Source: Prosthecobacter sp. (GTDB taxonomy: Bacteria; Verrucomicrobiota; Verrucomicrobiia; Verrucomicrobiales; Verrucomicrobiaceae). From it: a DNA stretch of 64,000 bases. Below, piece after piece: positions 40,090-48,413 of the stretch. The stretch covers positions 62,001 to 126,000 of the forward strand of contig JABARQ010000003.1 in the NCBI GenBank assembly GCA_019186985.1, written 5' to 3'. The position numbers and the translations under genes were made by a program. The notes below the pieces were generated by a model. It saw nothing but the letters and a program-made list of their open reading frames with translations. It did not search any database and was not told the DNA's origin. The stretch's first letter is position 1, and every line of letters begins with the position of its first letter.

Positions 40090-41928
40090 CTATTTGTCGG
40101 CGATGGGCAGGCTCAGGGCATCCCCGTCAGGCAGGCTCTGGTTGATCTGAAGCTCGAACGAAAAGGGGTACAGCTCTGCGGCGTTCGGCTGAAAATCATC
40201 CGTGGCGGCATTTTCCCGGTGCCGTGGGTTTTTGCTCAGCACGAGGTTCACCGTCAAATGTCTTCCTGGGTCCGGGGCAAAACTGGGCTCGTCCATCGCC
40301 CTGGCCAGGTCGGCAAACTGCTGGCCGAGCTCGCGGCTGCTGTTCAGGCGGCTGAGCAGGTCGACCGACTCCTTCATGGCCAGGCCGCGGATCTGCCAGG
40401 TGCGAGTGTATCCCAGCTTTGTTCCGCCCTTGGCAGTGGGGCGCACCGTGTTGCTGCCGCAGTTCACGCTTTCAATCCGTATGCCGCTGTCTTCCGGGAA
40501 GAGGCGCATCAGCATCTCCAGCGTGGACCAGCCATGATTGCGCGGTTGAAACATCAGGCGGGTCGTCTCCACTTCGCGCTTCTCCTTCTGCAAGGCGGTC
40601 AGCTCGGCTTCGAGCTTTTGAGTCTGGGCTGCATTGAGTTTCCAGAAGGCCTGGTTCGAGGCGGTGTAGTAGGTGAAGATCCAGTAACCGGCCATGCCGA
40701 CCAGCCCGGTCAGCAGCAGCATCGAGAGCCAGTTGCCGGTCTTCAGCAGTCGAATGTCGCGCTGGCTTGGGTAGATCTGGTCGATGCCATCGGAGTTGAA
40801 GAAGTTGCCGCGCTGCGCGAGTTCGCCCCACAGTTTGCGGAAGGTAAGCGACTGAGAAACCGGGGCGCCGGCGAGCTGCGCCAGCTCATCGGCGGTGGAA
40901 CCCAGGCCAAGCCACTCCAGCCGGTGCCCGGGCAGGCCGGAGAGCTTCGGCAGGCCTTCGACATCCATCCTGTGAAGATCAAGGAGCTCGCGGCGCTGGC
41001 TGAAGCCCGTCAAGTCTTCCAGAAGTGGCTGAGTCAGGCTGCGTGGCCCTGCGATGATGATACGAGGCGCTCCCGAACTGGCCAGTTCCGCAGCCATGCA
41101 CATCCCGAGTGCGATGTCGCCGAGACCTGCGGGCAGGGCGCTGGATCGGTGAATCAGGCTTCGGCAGGCAACCAGGTCCCCCTTGGAGTTCAGCGCGAAG
41201 GCGGCGGTGAACTTGAGGTAGGGCATCAGCACCAGGCAGCCCCCGACGATGCTCTCGGGCGCCGCGAGCGGAAGGGCTGCCAGAGCCTCCAGCGGAGCGG
41301 ATTTGACGGCAACTCGCACGGGCAGCCGCATGGTCTCGGCCTGCCTGATGAAGTTGAGCAGCAGCGGTTCCCGGCTGCGCGACAACGCCACTGCCGCAGC
41401 GCGCACCTGTGTCCCCTGCGCACCCCAGTAGGGCAGCAGCCGCCAGCAGCTGGTTTCCGTGGACACATCCCGCTCCATAAGCACTTCAGCAGGGTCATCG
41501 ATCAGGCTGAAGTGCAGAAGGTCAAAGGCGCTTTTGGGAGCGTCCGCACCAAGCAGGCCGTCGCGCAGCGGAGCCAGCGCGAACTCGTCGCCGACATGCA
41601 GAAAGATCCCCAGCGCCCTGGGCGGCCTGGGGAAGAATTCACCACTGCGGAGGGAGTCAAGAAAGTCGGCGGCGCCCTCTCCGGTGGTCAGGCTCATCAA
41701 TGGGATGGGCGGCCCTGGCCGCCACTGCTTCGTGGGATTGTAGAAGACCGCCGAGACCACCTCGCGTCCACCGTCAAAAAGCAGATGCCACTGCCAGTCC
41801 AGCTCGTGGGCCTGACGATACCAGTTGCGGTCCGAGCCCCGGCTGCCTTTGGAGGCGATGCGGCAGGCTTGCCGATGCAGGGCGGCTGCATCCAGTTCCC
41901 TTGGATCCTGTAAGTTGAGTTCAGCCAT
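40090..41928 (-). CDS. PilM-PilN/GspL-like fused platform protein
   Basis: A 612-residue protein. Residues 1-390 look like a cytoplasmic domain corresponding to the actin-like PilM or cytoplasmic GspL (segments VRAAAVALSRSREPLLLNFI and GDIALGMCMAAELASSG). A membrane helix lies near 394-419 (WLSMLLLTGLVGMAGYWIFT), followed by a coiled coil (KLEAELTALQKEKREVE) and a periplasmic ferredoxin-like domain. In T4P systems PilM and PilN are separate; in T2SS they are joined as GspL, as here. Actin-family nucleotide motifs are not obvious. The ATG lacks a Shine-Dalgarno and lies just after a strong hairpin that contains the nearest GGGAGG. Confidence 0.75.
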   Translation of the reverse strand: MAELNLQDPRELDAAALHRQACRIASKGSRGSDRNWYRQAHELDWQWHLLFDGGREVVSAVFYNPTKQWRPGPPIPLMSLTTGEGAADFLDSLRSGEFFPRPPRALGIFLHVGDEFALAPLRDGLLGADAPKSAFDLLHFSLIDDPAEVLMERDVSTETSCWRLLPYWGAQGTQVRAAAVALSRSREPLLLNFIRQAETMRLPVRVAVKSAPLEALAALPLAAPESIVGGCLVLMPYLKFTAAFALNSKGDLVACRSLIHRSSALPAGLGDIALGMCMAAELASSGAPRIIIAGPRSLTQPLLEDLTGFSQRRELLDLHRMDVEGLPKLSGLPGHRLEWLGLGSTADELAQLAGAPVSQSLTFRKLWGELAQRGNFFNSDGIDQIYPSQRDIRLLKTGNWLSMLLLTGLVGMAGYWIFTYYTASNQAFWKLNAAQTQKLEAELTALQKEKREVETTRLMFQPRNHGWSTLEMLMRLFPEDSGIRIESVNCGSNTVRPTAKGGTKLGYTRTWQIRGLAMKESVDLLSRLNSSRELGQQFADLARAMDEPSFAPDPGRHLTVNLVLSKNPRHRENAATDDFQPNAAELYPFSFELQINQSLPDGDALSLPIADK

Positions 41929-41935
41929 GGGACAA

Positions 41936-41961
41936 TGAAGGGAGGCGTCAGCCTCCCTTCA
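41936..41961 (-). promoter_or_regulatory. Perfect 11-bp hairpin between lead pilin and rest of operon
   Basis: TGAAGGGAGGC, loop TGAC, GCCTCCCTTCA on the minus strand. It follows the pilin stop and ends 7 bases before the GspL-like ATG. There is no T-run, so full termination is unlikely; it could be an attenuator, an mRNA-stability element for an abundant pilin transcript, or a switch sequestering the GGGAGG ribosome-binding sequence. Confidence 0.55.
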
Positions 41962-41990
41962 TTCACAGTTTAAAAAGCAGGAGATCGCAC

Positions 41991-42410
41991 TTACCAGCCT
42001 TCGGTGTCGGTGGTCGCCAGCACATGCGTCAATGATGCGTCATCTGCGTCGGTGTAGGCGCAGTTGCCGTAGGGAGTGCCAATCGCGGGAATGGTGGCGC
42101 TCCAGGTGATGGTGCCGCCGGAAGGGCAGACCGGAGTGGTGGTGGCGATGGGTTTGCCGGTGCCGAATGCGTCAGCTTCAGCAAACGCGGCGCCGATGGC
42201 GAGGTTGTTGAAGTTGGCGTGAGCGCGCACAGTCTTCTGAATCTGCGAAAGCTGCATCTTGCACTTCGCCTTGTCCGCGCCTTTTCGGTACGAGCCGATC
42301 CCCAGGAAAACGATTGAAATGAGTCCGAGAAGCAGCGCAATGACCAAGCTGACTTCAATAAGAGTAAGGCCTTTGCGGTTGAACCGGCTTGTTGTGATTT
42401 GAATTTTCAT
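41991..42410 (-). CDS. Major pseudopilin / type IV pilin-like protein
   Basis: A 139-residue prepilin. The start MKIQITTSRFNRKG gives a short basic leader; cleavage after Gly leaves LTLIEVSLVIALLLGLISIV with Glu at +5, the classic prepilin helix. The helix continues into KAKCKMQLSQIQKTVRAHAN; the C-terminal part has two further Cys (PVCPSGG and GNCAY), which could form the disulfide loop of type IV pilins. First gene of the operon and separated from the rest by a strong hairpin, as expected for an abundant major subunit. A longer frame adds 18 residues before the leader and is unlikely. No Shine-Dalgarno is visible. Confidence 0.88.
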   Translation of the reverse strand: MKIQITTSRFNRKGLTLIEVSLVIALLLGLISIVFLGIGSYRKGADKAKCKMQLSQIQKTVRAHANFNNLAIGAAFAEADAFGTGKPIATTTPVCPSGGTITWSATIPAIGTPYGNCAYTDADDASLTHVLATTDTEGW

Positions 42411-42530
42411 ATGATTGGATTTTACTGACCCAATAGTTATTCTGGTTTTCGAAAAGCCGCGCAAACTTAATTCGGTAACACGATGGGTTAACCCGATTCG
42501 GACTTGTTCCCTGCGGTGGATTCGGCGCTT
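42411..42530 (-). promoter_or_regulatory. Upstream control region of the pilin operon
   Basis: Reading toward the pilin start: three CCGAAT copies (plus-strand ATTCGG at 42520-42525, 42496-42501 and 42470-42475, spaced 24 and 26 bp), the palindrome GGGTTAACCC at 42485-42494 and the palindrome TTTTCGAAAA at 42446-42455. No convincing sigma-70 or sigma-54 promoter was found. These elements are placed as expected for regulator binding about 35-115 bp before the ATG, but their role is inferred. Confidence 0.4.
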
Positions 42531-42998
42531 TAAATGTACTATTTTTTGTTAGGCGTTCATGGCCTTTCCGTTTCCCTCATCCAGCTGTCATGCCTGATTC
42601 TTTGCATGCGTGCTGCTAAATGCTGGCCTGTCTTGTGCTTGCTGATCATGGCATTGCCATAGCACGGCCTTGCCGACGGTCCGTTAAAATTGCAAGGTCC
42701 TGGTCTCGCTATTCACTTTTTTGGGCGCTGAGCATCAGCCTGGATGCTGCAGGATGGCTGTCCTTTTCCTCATTCTGCGAGCCCTTGTGCCGCTTGAGGC
42801 CGGGCACCTGTTCATTGCCAAAGATGCCATGAGGGTTGTCAGCCAGGACATATGTGATGCAAAACCTTGAGGCACTGGGCCACAGGCGTCATGAGTGAAG
42901 AATACCGTGCTGCTCGTCGCACATGACATGGCTGTGGTAAGCTTTGTAAGCCGGTTGTTTGATGAGCTTATGCTTTCTCGTCGCCAATGATGTTGAAG
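42531..42998. other. Gene-free stretch of lower GC
   Basis: About 470 bases with no open frame that resembles a known protein. Short frames occur on both strands but have stops in every longer reading and no family signature. GC is visibly lower than in neighbouring genes (A/T runs such as TTTTTTG near 42540). It could hold an unrecognised small RNA, a decayed gene or a relic at the edge of the pilus cluster. Confidence 0.4.
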
Positions 42999-43019
42999 GC
43001 TTCGACTGCCGGTCGAAGC
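42999..43019 (-). terminator. Candidate hairpin terminator after DUF1501 gene
   Basis: On the minus strand GCTTCGAC, loop CGGCA, GTCGAAGC forms a perfect 8-bp stem that begins at the last base of the DUF1501 stop codon. No T-run follows, so an intrinsic terminator of normal strength is doubtful; the palindrome may instead be a dispersed repeat. Confidence 0.35.
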
Positions 43020-44503
43020 TACGCAATCAGCCCCTTCACCACCTTCGCCGGGTTGACGCCGGTGAGGCGGAAGTCGAGGCCCTGGAAGCGGTAGCTCAGT
43101 TTGTTATGGTCCAGGCCGAAGAGGTTCAGGATGGTGGCGTGGAAGTCGTGGATGGACACGGGGTCGCGGGCGACATGCCAGGCGAAGTCATCGGTCTCGC
43201 CATGCACCTGGCCGCCCTTGACGCCGCCGCCGGCCATCCAGAGGCTGAAGGCATAGGGGTGATGATCACGGCCGGTGACCTTCTTGAAGCCCTTGCGGTT
43301 TTCGCCGAGGGCGGTGCGGCCGAACTCGCTGCCCCAGACGACGAGCGTGGTGTCGAGCAGGCCGCGCTGCTTGAGGTCCTTCAGCAGGGCGGCGATGGGC
43401 TGGTCGACCATCTGGCAGTTGTGGGCGAGCTGGGGGTCAAGGCTGCTGTGATGATCCCAGGAGGCGTGGATGATGTTCACGAAGCGCACGCCGCGCTCGA
43501 CCATGCGCCGCGCCTGCAGGCAGTGGCGTGAGAAGGTCTGGAAGTTGCCGATGCCGCCGAGGTTGCTCTTGATGGGCGGTTCGACACGGTTCAGGCCGTA
43601 GGCGTCGAGGGTGGCCTGCGATTCGCCCTTGAGATCGACCAGCTCCGGCGCGGCGCTTTGCATGCGGAAGGCCAGTTCGTAGCTGTTGATGCGCGCCGCG
43701 ATTTCGGGGTCGCCGATGTGCTTGTGCTGGAGGCGGTTGAGGTCGTTCAGCACACGGATGCTTTCCGACTGCATCTCGGGAGTGATGCCGTCCGGGTTGT
43801 TGAGGTTGAGCACGGGCGAGGCACCGTTGCGAAACATCACACCGCCATAGGAAGAGGGCAGAAAGCCGCTCGACCAGGTGGAGCTGCCTCCGGGCAGGCC
43901 GCGTCCCTTGCTGACCATCACGACATAGGAGGGCAGCTCCTGGGAGAGATTGCCAAGCCCGTAGGTCACCCAGGAGCCGATGCTGGGGCGGCCCAGCAGC
44001 GCCGCGCCGCAGTTCAGCATGAGCTGGCCGGGCAGGTGGTTGAACTGGTTGGTGTGCATCGAGCGCACCAGCGCGATGTCATCGGCGCAGGTGGCGATGT
44101 GAGGGAGGAGGTCGCTGATCTCCATGCCGCACCGGCCGTGCTTTTGAAACACGCGGCTGGTGCCCATCACGGTGGCGGTCTCCTTCTGCAGGAAGGCGAA
44201 CTTGGCGTCGCCCACGATCGAGTCGGGCAGCGGCTGGCCGTCGTACTTGTTCAGCAGCGGCTTGGGGTCAAAGAGGTCCATCTGGGAGGGGCCGCCCTCC
44301 AGGAAGATGAAGATGCAGCGCTCCGCCTTCGGGGCGAAATGCGAGAGGCGCGTGGACAGGGGATTGGCGGGGATGGTCGACTCCTCCGCGAGAAGGCCGT
44401 CCTGCCTGAGCAGCGAGGCCAGGGCGAGCGTGCCCAGGCCGCAGGAGCTCGTCGCGAGGAAGTCGCGTCGGGTTCGTGTGATGAGCTGCTCGCAGGGGGA
44501 CAT
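43019..44503 (-). CDS. DUF1501 family Tat-exported protein (sulfatase-like fold)
   Basis: A 494-residue protein with the twin-arginine leader TRTRRDFLATSSCGLG. Family motifs follow: CIFIFLEGGPSQMDLFDPKP near residue 65, HLPGQLMLNCGAALLGRPS, GGVMFRNGASPVLNL, and near the C-terminus LVVWGSEFGRTALGEN and TGRDHHPYAFSLWMAGGG. These are the standard DUF1501 landmarks, a large family in PVC bacteria with an alkaline-phosphatase/sulfatase-like core (GxPSQxDxxDPKP, EFGRT, GRDHxP). It is located after the PVC-type cytochrome gene and both are exported, so they probably act together in the periplasm on a polymeric substrate. Function of the family is not established. Confidence 0.9.
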   Translation of the reverse strand: MSPCEQLITRTRRDFLATSSCGLGTLALASLLRQDGLLAEESTIPANPLSTRLSHFAPKAERCIFIFLEGGPSQMDLFDPKPLLNKYDGQPLPDSIVGDAKFAFLQKETATVMGTSRVFQKHGRCGMEISDLLPHIATCADDIALVRSMHTNQFNHLPGQLMLNCGAALLGRPSIGSWVTYGLGNLSQELPSYVVMVSKGRGLPGGSSTWSSGFLPSSYGGVMFRNGASPVLNLNNPDGITPEMQSESIRVLNDLNRLQHKHIGDPEIAARINSYELAFRMQSAAPELVDLKGESQATLDAYGLNRVEPPIKSNLGGIGNFQTFSRHCLQARRMVERGVRFVNIIHASWDHHSSLDPQLAHNCQMVDQPIAALLKDLKQRGLLDTTLVVWGSEFGRTALGENRKGFKKVTGRDHHPYAFSLWMAGGGVKGGQVHGETDDFAWHVARDPVSIHDFHATILNLFGLDHNKLSYRFQGLDFRLTGVNPAKVVKGLIA

Positions 44504-44560
44504 GAGCAGAGAGTTACGACACCTGGGTGACGGCTTTTGCGTGGCGGCTCGTGATCCGTT

Positions 44561-47215
44561 TTAAAGGGACTTCAGGTAGGCGAGCAGGTCGGCGACCTGC
44601 TGGGGGCCGAGCCCGAGCTGCTCCACGGAGAGCATCAGGGATCGGCGCAGGGGCTTGTTGCCCTGAATCTGGCCGACGGGGATCATCTGGGTCATCCCTC
44701 CCTGGGAGCGGACGATGACGGGATCGCCCTGGGACAGGAGCATGCCGTGAATGGTTTTGCCATCGTGGGTTAGGATCTCGCTGCCTTCAAACCCATGCGA
44801 GATGTCGGACGAAGGCTCGATCAAGGCGCGCAGCACGACCTCCGAGGGCTGCATTCTGGCGTAGGCTGTGATGTCCGGGCCGTAGTCCACGCCCTGGTCC
44901 TGGATGCGATGGCACATGAGACACACTGAGGCTGTGGTCTTGCCGCGTGCAGCATCACCCTTGAGCCTCAGCAGTTCATCCACAGGCGGCAGCTTCACCG
45001 GCGGCTGCTGCGGCACCCGGGATTCGGTGATCTGCACCTTGTCAGGATCGTAAATGCCGTCGCGCTTCAGCCGGTCGCTCAGTCCCGCCTGCTTCCATAG
45101 GTCATCCTTGCGGTTGAGCAGCCACCACACGGCCTGTGATTTCATGGGTTCAGCCGCCTGGGCGGCGACATCCGCCATGGCAAAGGCGGCCTCATTGGAG
45201 GGAATGCTGCCGAGGGCGACGAGGGCGGAGCGACGGTCTTCCTGTGCCAGGGTTGAGGCCAGCGCCCGGCTTTTCATTGAAACAGCGACCTTGGGGGGAT
45301 GCAGTCGCCAGGCGAGGCGTGCGAAGGCCGGCGACCATTTCAAGGGATTGTCATGGCCCATCTTCGCGGCGATGGCGTCGAAGACTTCCGCCTCCTTGCC
45401 CGTGCTGCCGATGCCGATGGCCTCGATCTCGGTGCGGTCTTTCGCATCGCAGGCCTGGGCGAGGGTGACGAGAAGGTCACAGGCTTTTGCAAACGGCACA
45501 TCGCGCAGGGACGTGGCGACTTCACGGCGCACGGCGGCAGACGCATCGTTGGCCAGGCGGCGGGCGAGCGGCAGCACGTCGTTGGAATTTTGCCGGAGGG
45601 CGCGGAAGGCGGTGACGCGCAGCTGCGGGTTCTTGTCAGCAAGCATGGTCTCGGCCTTTGCACGGCCTGTCTCACCCAGGGATGCCAGGACCCACACGGA
45701 CCTGGCGCGGATGTAGTCGGACGGGTCTTCGAGAAGTTCGGCCACGTCCGGGACGGCGCTTTCACCCTGGGCGCGAAGCCTGGCGGCTGCTGCGGCACGC
45801 ACATGGATGGCGGGGCTTTTCAGGGCGGCGACCTGGCTGGAGGTCTTGCTGAGGTCGTGCTTCGTGACGGACGGTTTGAAGCCCTTCGGGGCGATGCGGT
45901 AAATGGCGCCTGCGGCGGCTTCATCGAGATACTTGTGACCACCGCCGACCACGGGGTCGAACCAGTCGCTGACATAGATGGCACCATCGGCCCCCACGAC
46001 GACATCGGAGGGGCGGAAGAGGAACTTGTCCTCCAGGTGCACGTCCTTCTTCGAGCCGAAGTCGGAGCTGTTGAAGGCGTGGCCGGGGTTGCTCGCGAGG
46101 AAGCGAAAGCGTTCCAGCCTGAAGCCTGCGCCATCGGGCTTTGGCAGGTAGCCAAACACTTCGTTACGTCCGGCCTCGCAGCTCAGGAGCAGGCCGGCAT
46201 AGCGCCCTCCCAGGGCGCCGTTTTCATAAAAGGCGATGCCCGTGGGTGCGCCGCCGCCATAGACATCCCCCGCAGGCATGGTGCCCGGGTCGTCCTGCCG
46301 CCATTCCGCCACGGCCACGGGCTGGCCCGGGCGTCGGTCGGCCTGCCAGGTGCGCCTGCCGTCGAGGGACGCGTATCCGGCGTTTCCATGGGTCATTACA
46401 TAACTGGTTCGGCATGCGGGCGGGTCGTCGTTGTCGTTTTGAAACACGTCGCCGAAGGAGGTGACGGTGTGCTCGTAGCTGTTGCGGAAGTTGTGCGCGA
46501 TGACCTCCACATGGGAGCCGTCCGGCCTCATGCGTGCCGCGAATCCGCCAAGGTAGACGTGGCCGTCGTCGCTGCGCTGCCCGGCGAAGTCGCGCGGATC
46601 CATGTCCAGCGTCATGCCATAGCGGATGTCGTAGGGGCTGCCGATGCGGAAGGTGCGGCCTGACTTGTCGGTGAAGACCGCGCCGCAGTTGCCCATGCTC
46701 CAGTACCACAGGCCGTCGGGACCGACGGTGAGCGAGTGCAGGCCGTGGTCGTGGTTATGTCCGTTGAAGCCGGTGAGCAGGACCTCTCGCCGGTCCACGG
46801 CGGGGTCGAACCTGCGGTCGCGGTTCACGTCCGTGTAGACAAGAAGGTTGGGCGCCATCGAGACGACGACCTGGTTGTCGATCACCGCGATGCCAAGCGG
46901 GGCGCGCAGGGCCGGGTCCTGGACAAAGGTGGAGGACTTGTCCGCCACACCGTCGCCGTCCGTGTCCTCGAGCACCACAACGCGGTCGCCGCCCGGCTGG
47001 GTCTGGTAATGCTTCGCGCCATAGTCCACGCCCTCCGCGACCCAGATGCGGCCGTCCATGTCGGTGTCGATGCTTGCCGGGTTTCGCAGCATGGGCGAGG
47101 CCGCCCAGAGCGTGACCTCCAGGCCCTCGGGAACCTGGAAGAGGTTCAAGGGCACCACGTCGGCGGCGTGAAGCACGGAGGTGAGAAACAGGGCGATGGA
47201 AAGGCGGAGCTGCAT
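44561..47215 (-). CDS. PVC-type membrane-bound dehydrogenase with HEAT repeats and cytochrome c domain
   Basis: An 884-residue exported protein (signal peptide MQLRLSIALFLTSVLHA). Domains in order: a beta-propeller of the PVC dehydrogenase type (residues ~20-440; NPASIDTDMDGRIWVAE, GGDRVVVLEDTDGDG, FNGHNHDHGLHSLTVGPDG, DVVVGADGAIYVSDWFDPVV); HEAT-like helical repeats (~460-720); and a C-terminal haem domain with CxxCH as CLMCH near residue 764, ending GPQQVADLLAYLKSL. This architecture is largely restricted to Planctomycetota and Verrucomicrobiota. It likely oxidises an alcohol or sugar in the periplasm and passes electrons to cytochrome c. It lies 57 bp upstream of the DUF1501 gene. Confidence 0.92.
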   Translation of the reverse strand: MQLRLSIALFLTSVLHAADVVPLNLFQVPEGLEVTLWAASPMLRNPASIDTDMDGRIWVAEGVDYGAKHYQTQPGGDRVVVLEDTDGDGVADKSSTFVQDPALRAPLGIAVIDNQVVVSMAPNLLVYTDVNRDRRFDPAVDRREVLLTGFNGHNHDHGLHSLTVGPDGLWYWSMGNCGAVFTDKSGRTFRIGSPYDIRYGMTLDMDPRDFAGQRSDDGHVYLGGFAARMRPDGSHVEVIAHNFRNSYEHTVTSFGDVFQNDNDDPPACRTSYVMTHGNAGYASLDGRRTWQADRRPGQPVAVAEWRQDDPGTMPAGDVYGGGAPTGIAFYENGALGGRYAGLLLSCEAGRNEVFGYLPKPDGAGFRLERFRFLASNPGHAFNSSDFGSKKDVHLEDKFLFRPSDVVVGADGAIYVSDWFDPVVGGGHKYLDEAAAGAIYRIAPKGFKPSVTKHDLSKTSSQVAALKSPAIHVRAAAAARLRAQGESAVPDVAELLEDPSDYIRARSVWVLASLGETGRAKAETMLADKNPQLRVTAFRALRQNSNDVLPLARRLANDASAAVRREVATSLRDVPFAKACDLLVTLAQACDAKDRTEIEAIGIGSTGKEAEVFDAIAAKMGHDNPLKWSPAFARLAWRLHPPKVAVSMKSRALASTLAQEDRRSALVALGSIPSNEAAFAMADVAAQAAEPMKSQAVWWLLNRKDDLWKQAGLSDRLKRDGIYDPDKVQITESRVPQQPPVKLPPVDELLRLKGDAARGKTTASVCLMCHRIQDQGVDYGPDITAYARMQPSEVVLRALIEPSSDISHGFEGSEILTHDGKTIHGMLLSQGDPVIVRSQGGMTQMIPVGQIQGNKPLRRSLMLSVEQLGLGPQQVADLLAYLKSL

Positions 47216-47251
47216 GAGGAGACAATGGCAGGGTTGGTGTCGCCGCAGTTC

Positions 47252-48382
47252 TCAGAGAAGCTTTTCGCCGCGTGTGTATTTCGCCACGGCATCCGGGTCG
47301 AGTTCCAGGCCGAGGCCGGGTTTTGTGGGGATGGCGAGCATGCCGTCAGCGTCGAGCTTCCATCCGCCTGCGGTGATCTCGTCGATGAAGGGCGAGCCGG
47401 TGAGGTATTCGACCAGGTCCGTGCCGGGGAAGGCGGAGGCGAGGTGCAGGTCGGCGGCGAGGCCGACGGCGGTGTTCCAGCCATGGGGGATGAACTGAAC
47501 ACCGTGCTCCTGGGCCATCCAGGCGATGCGCCGCTCCTCGCTGATGCCGCCGACCTTGGTGACGTCGGGCTGGATGATGTCGAAGGCGCGGGCTTCCAGG
47601 AAGGGCTGAAAAGCCTGGCGACGGGTGAGGACCTCGCCGCCGCTGATGGGCACGGGAGAGTGTTCGCGCAGTCTGGCAAAGTCCTCGACGGCATCGGGGA
47701 CGAGGGCCTCCTCAAACCAGTGTACGTCATGATCCGCGAGCATCCTGGCGGTGTTCAGCGCCCATTTGTAGCCGTTGGTCCAGTGGGCGTCGCTGCCGCC
47801 CGCATCGACCATCAGCTTGTTCCCGGAACCCACCGCCTCGCGGGCGGCGCGGACGATGGCCTCGTCGGTCTTTGCGTTGCGGCGGCCAAAGGGGCCCCAG
47901 CCAATTTTGAAGGCACGGAAGCCCTGGGACTTCACGGCGAGCAGGTGGTCCTTCATCTTCGCCGGCTCGTCCATGAGCAGGGAGGCGTAGGGCTGGACGC
48001 GTTCGCGGTGACGGCCGCCGAGCAGTCGTCCCACCGGCTGGCCGGTGGCCTTGCCGAGGATGTCCCAGAGGGCGATGTCGATGCCGCTGATCGCGTGGGT
48101 GATCGAGCCGCCGCGGCCGAGCCAGAACATGTTCTGGTGCAGCTTTTCGCTGACGCGCTCCGGTTCGAGCGCGTTTTCGCCCCGGTAAAGGGGTTCGAGG
48201 ACGGCAAGCGCGGCCTTCACCAGGGCGTCGTTGGTGAAGACGCTGCCGAGGCCGACGAGGCCTTCATCCGTGTGGACCGTGACGAGGGTGTGGACGCAGT
48301 CTTCCGGGCGGAGTTCATTGCTCCAGCCGCCTTCAGGGGTGGCGCCGCGCAGTCCTGCGCAGCGGATTTCGGTGATTTTCAT
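47252..48382 (-). CDS. Mandelate racemase/enolase superfamily sugar-acid dehydratase
   Basis: A 376-residue enolase-superfamily enzyme. Active-site residues: K159 in FKIGWG (the second Lys of the usual KxK is Gly), metal ligands D193 in MVDAGG, E224 in HWFEEAL and E250 in SGGEVLTRRQ, and the Asp-His dyad with D273 in IQPDVTKVGG and H300 in FIPHGWNTA. That pattern is the mandelate-racemase subgroup, which includes many sugar-acid dehydratases. The substrate is unknown. It is followed by the PVC cytochrome gene (36 bp) and preceded by the small membrane protein gene, all minus strand. Confidence 0.9.
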   Translation of the reverse strand: MKITEIRCAGLRGATPEGGWSNELRPEDCVHTLVTVHTDEGLVGLGSVFTNDALVKAALAVLEPLYRGENALEPERVSEKLHQNMFWLGRGGSITHAISGIDIALWDILGKATGQPVGRLLGGRHRERVQPYASLLMDEPAKMKDHLLAVKSQGFRAFKIGWGPFGRRNAKTDEAIVRAAREAVGSGNKLMVDAGGSDAHWTNGYKWALNTARMLADHDVHWFEEALVPDAVEDFARLREHSPVPISGGEVLTRRQAFQPFLEARAFDIIQPDVTKVGGISEERRIAWMAQEHGVQFIPHGWNTAVGLAADLHLASAFPGTDLVEYLTGSPFIDEITAGGWKLDADGMLAIPTKPGLGLELDPDAVAKYTRGEKLL

Positions 48383-48413
48383 GGGTGTGACGTGGAATGG
48401 GAAGAGGGGGCTT

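Noticed and set aside
40072-41913. Long plus-strand frame over the GspL-like gene
   Set aside because: Antisense shadow of a gene with coherent membrane topology and operon overlaps.
42735-42929. Possible small gene in the gap upstream of the pilin operon
   Set aside because: 64 codons, no motif, no supporting leader, and flanked by frames broken by stops; left as unexplained sequence.
42411-43018. N-terminal part of the ceramidase gene at the far edge of the pilus block
   Set aside because: No segment of this gap reads as ceramidase in any frame I could follow.
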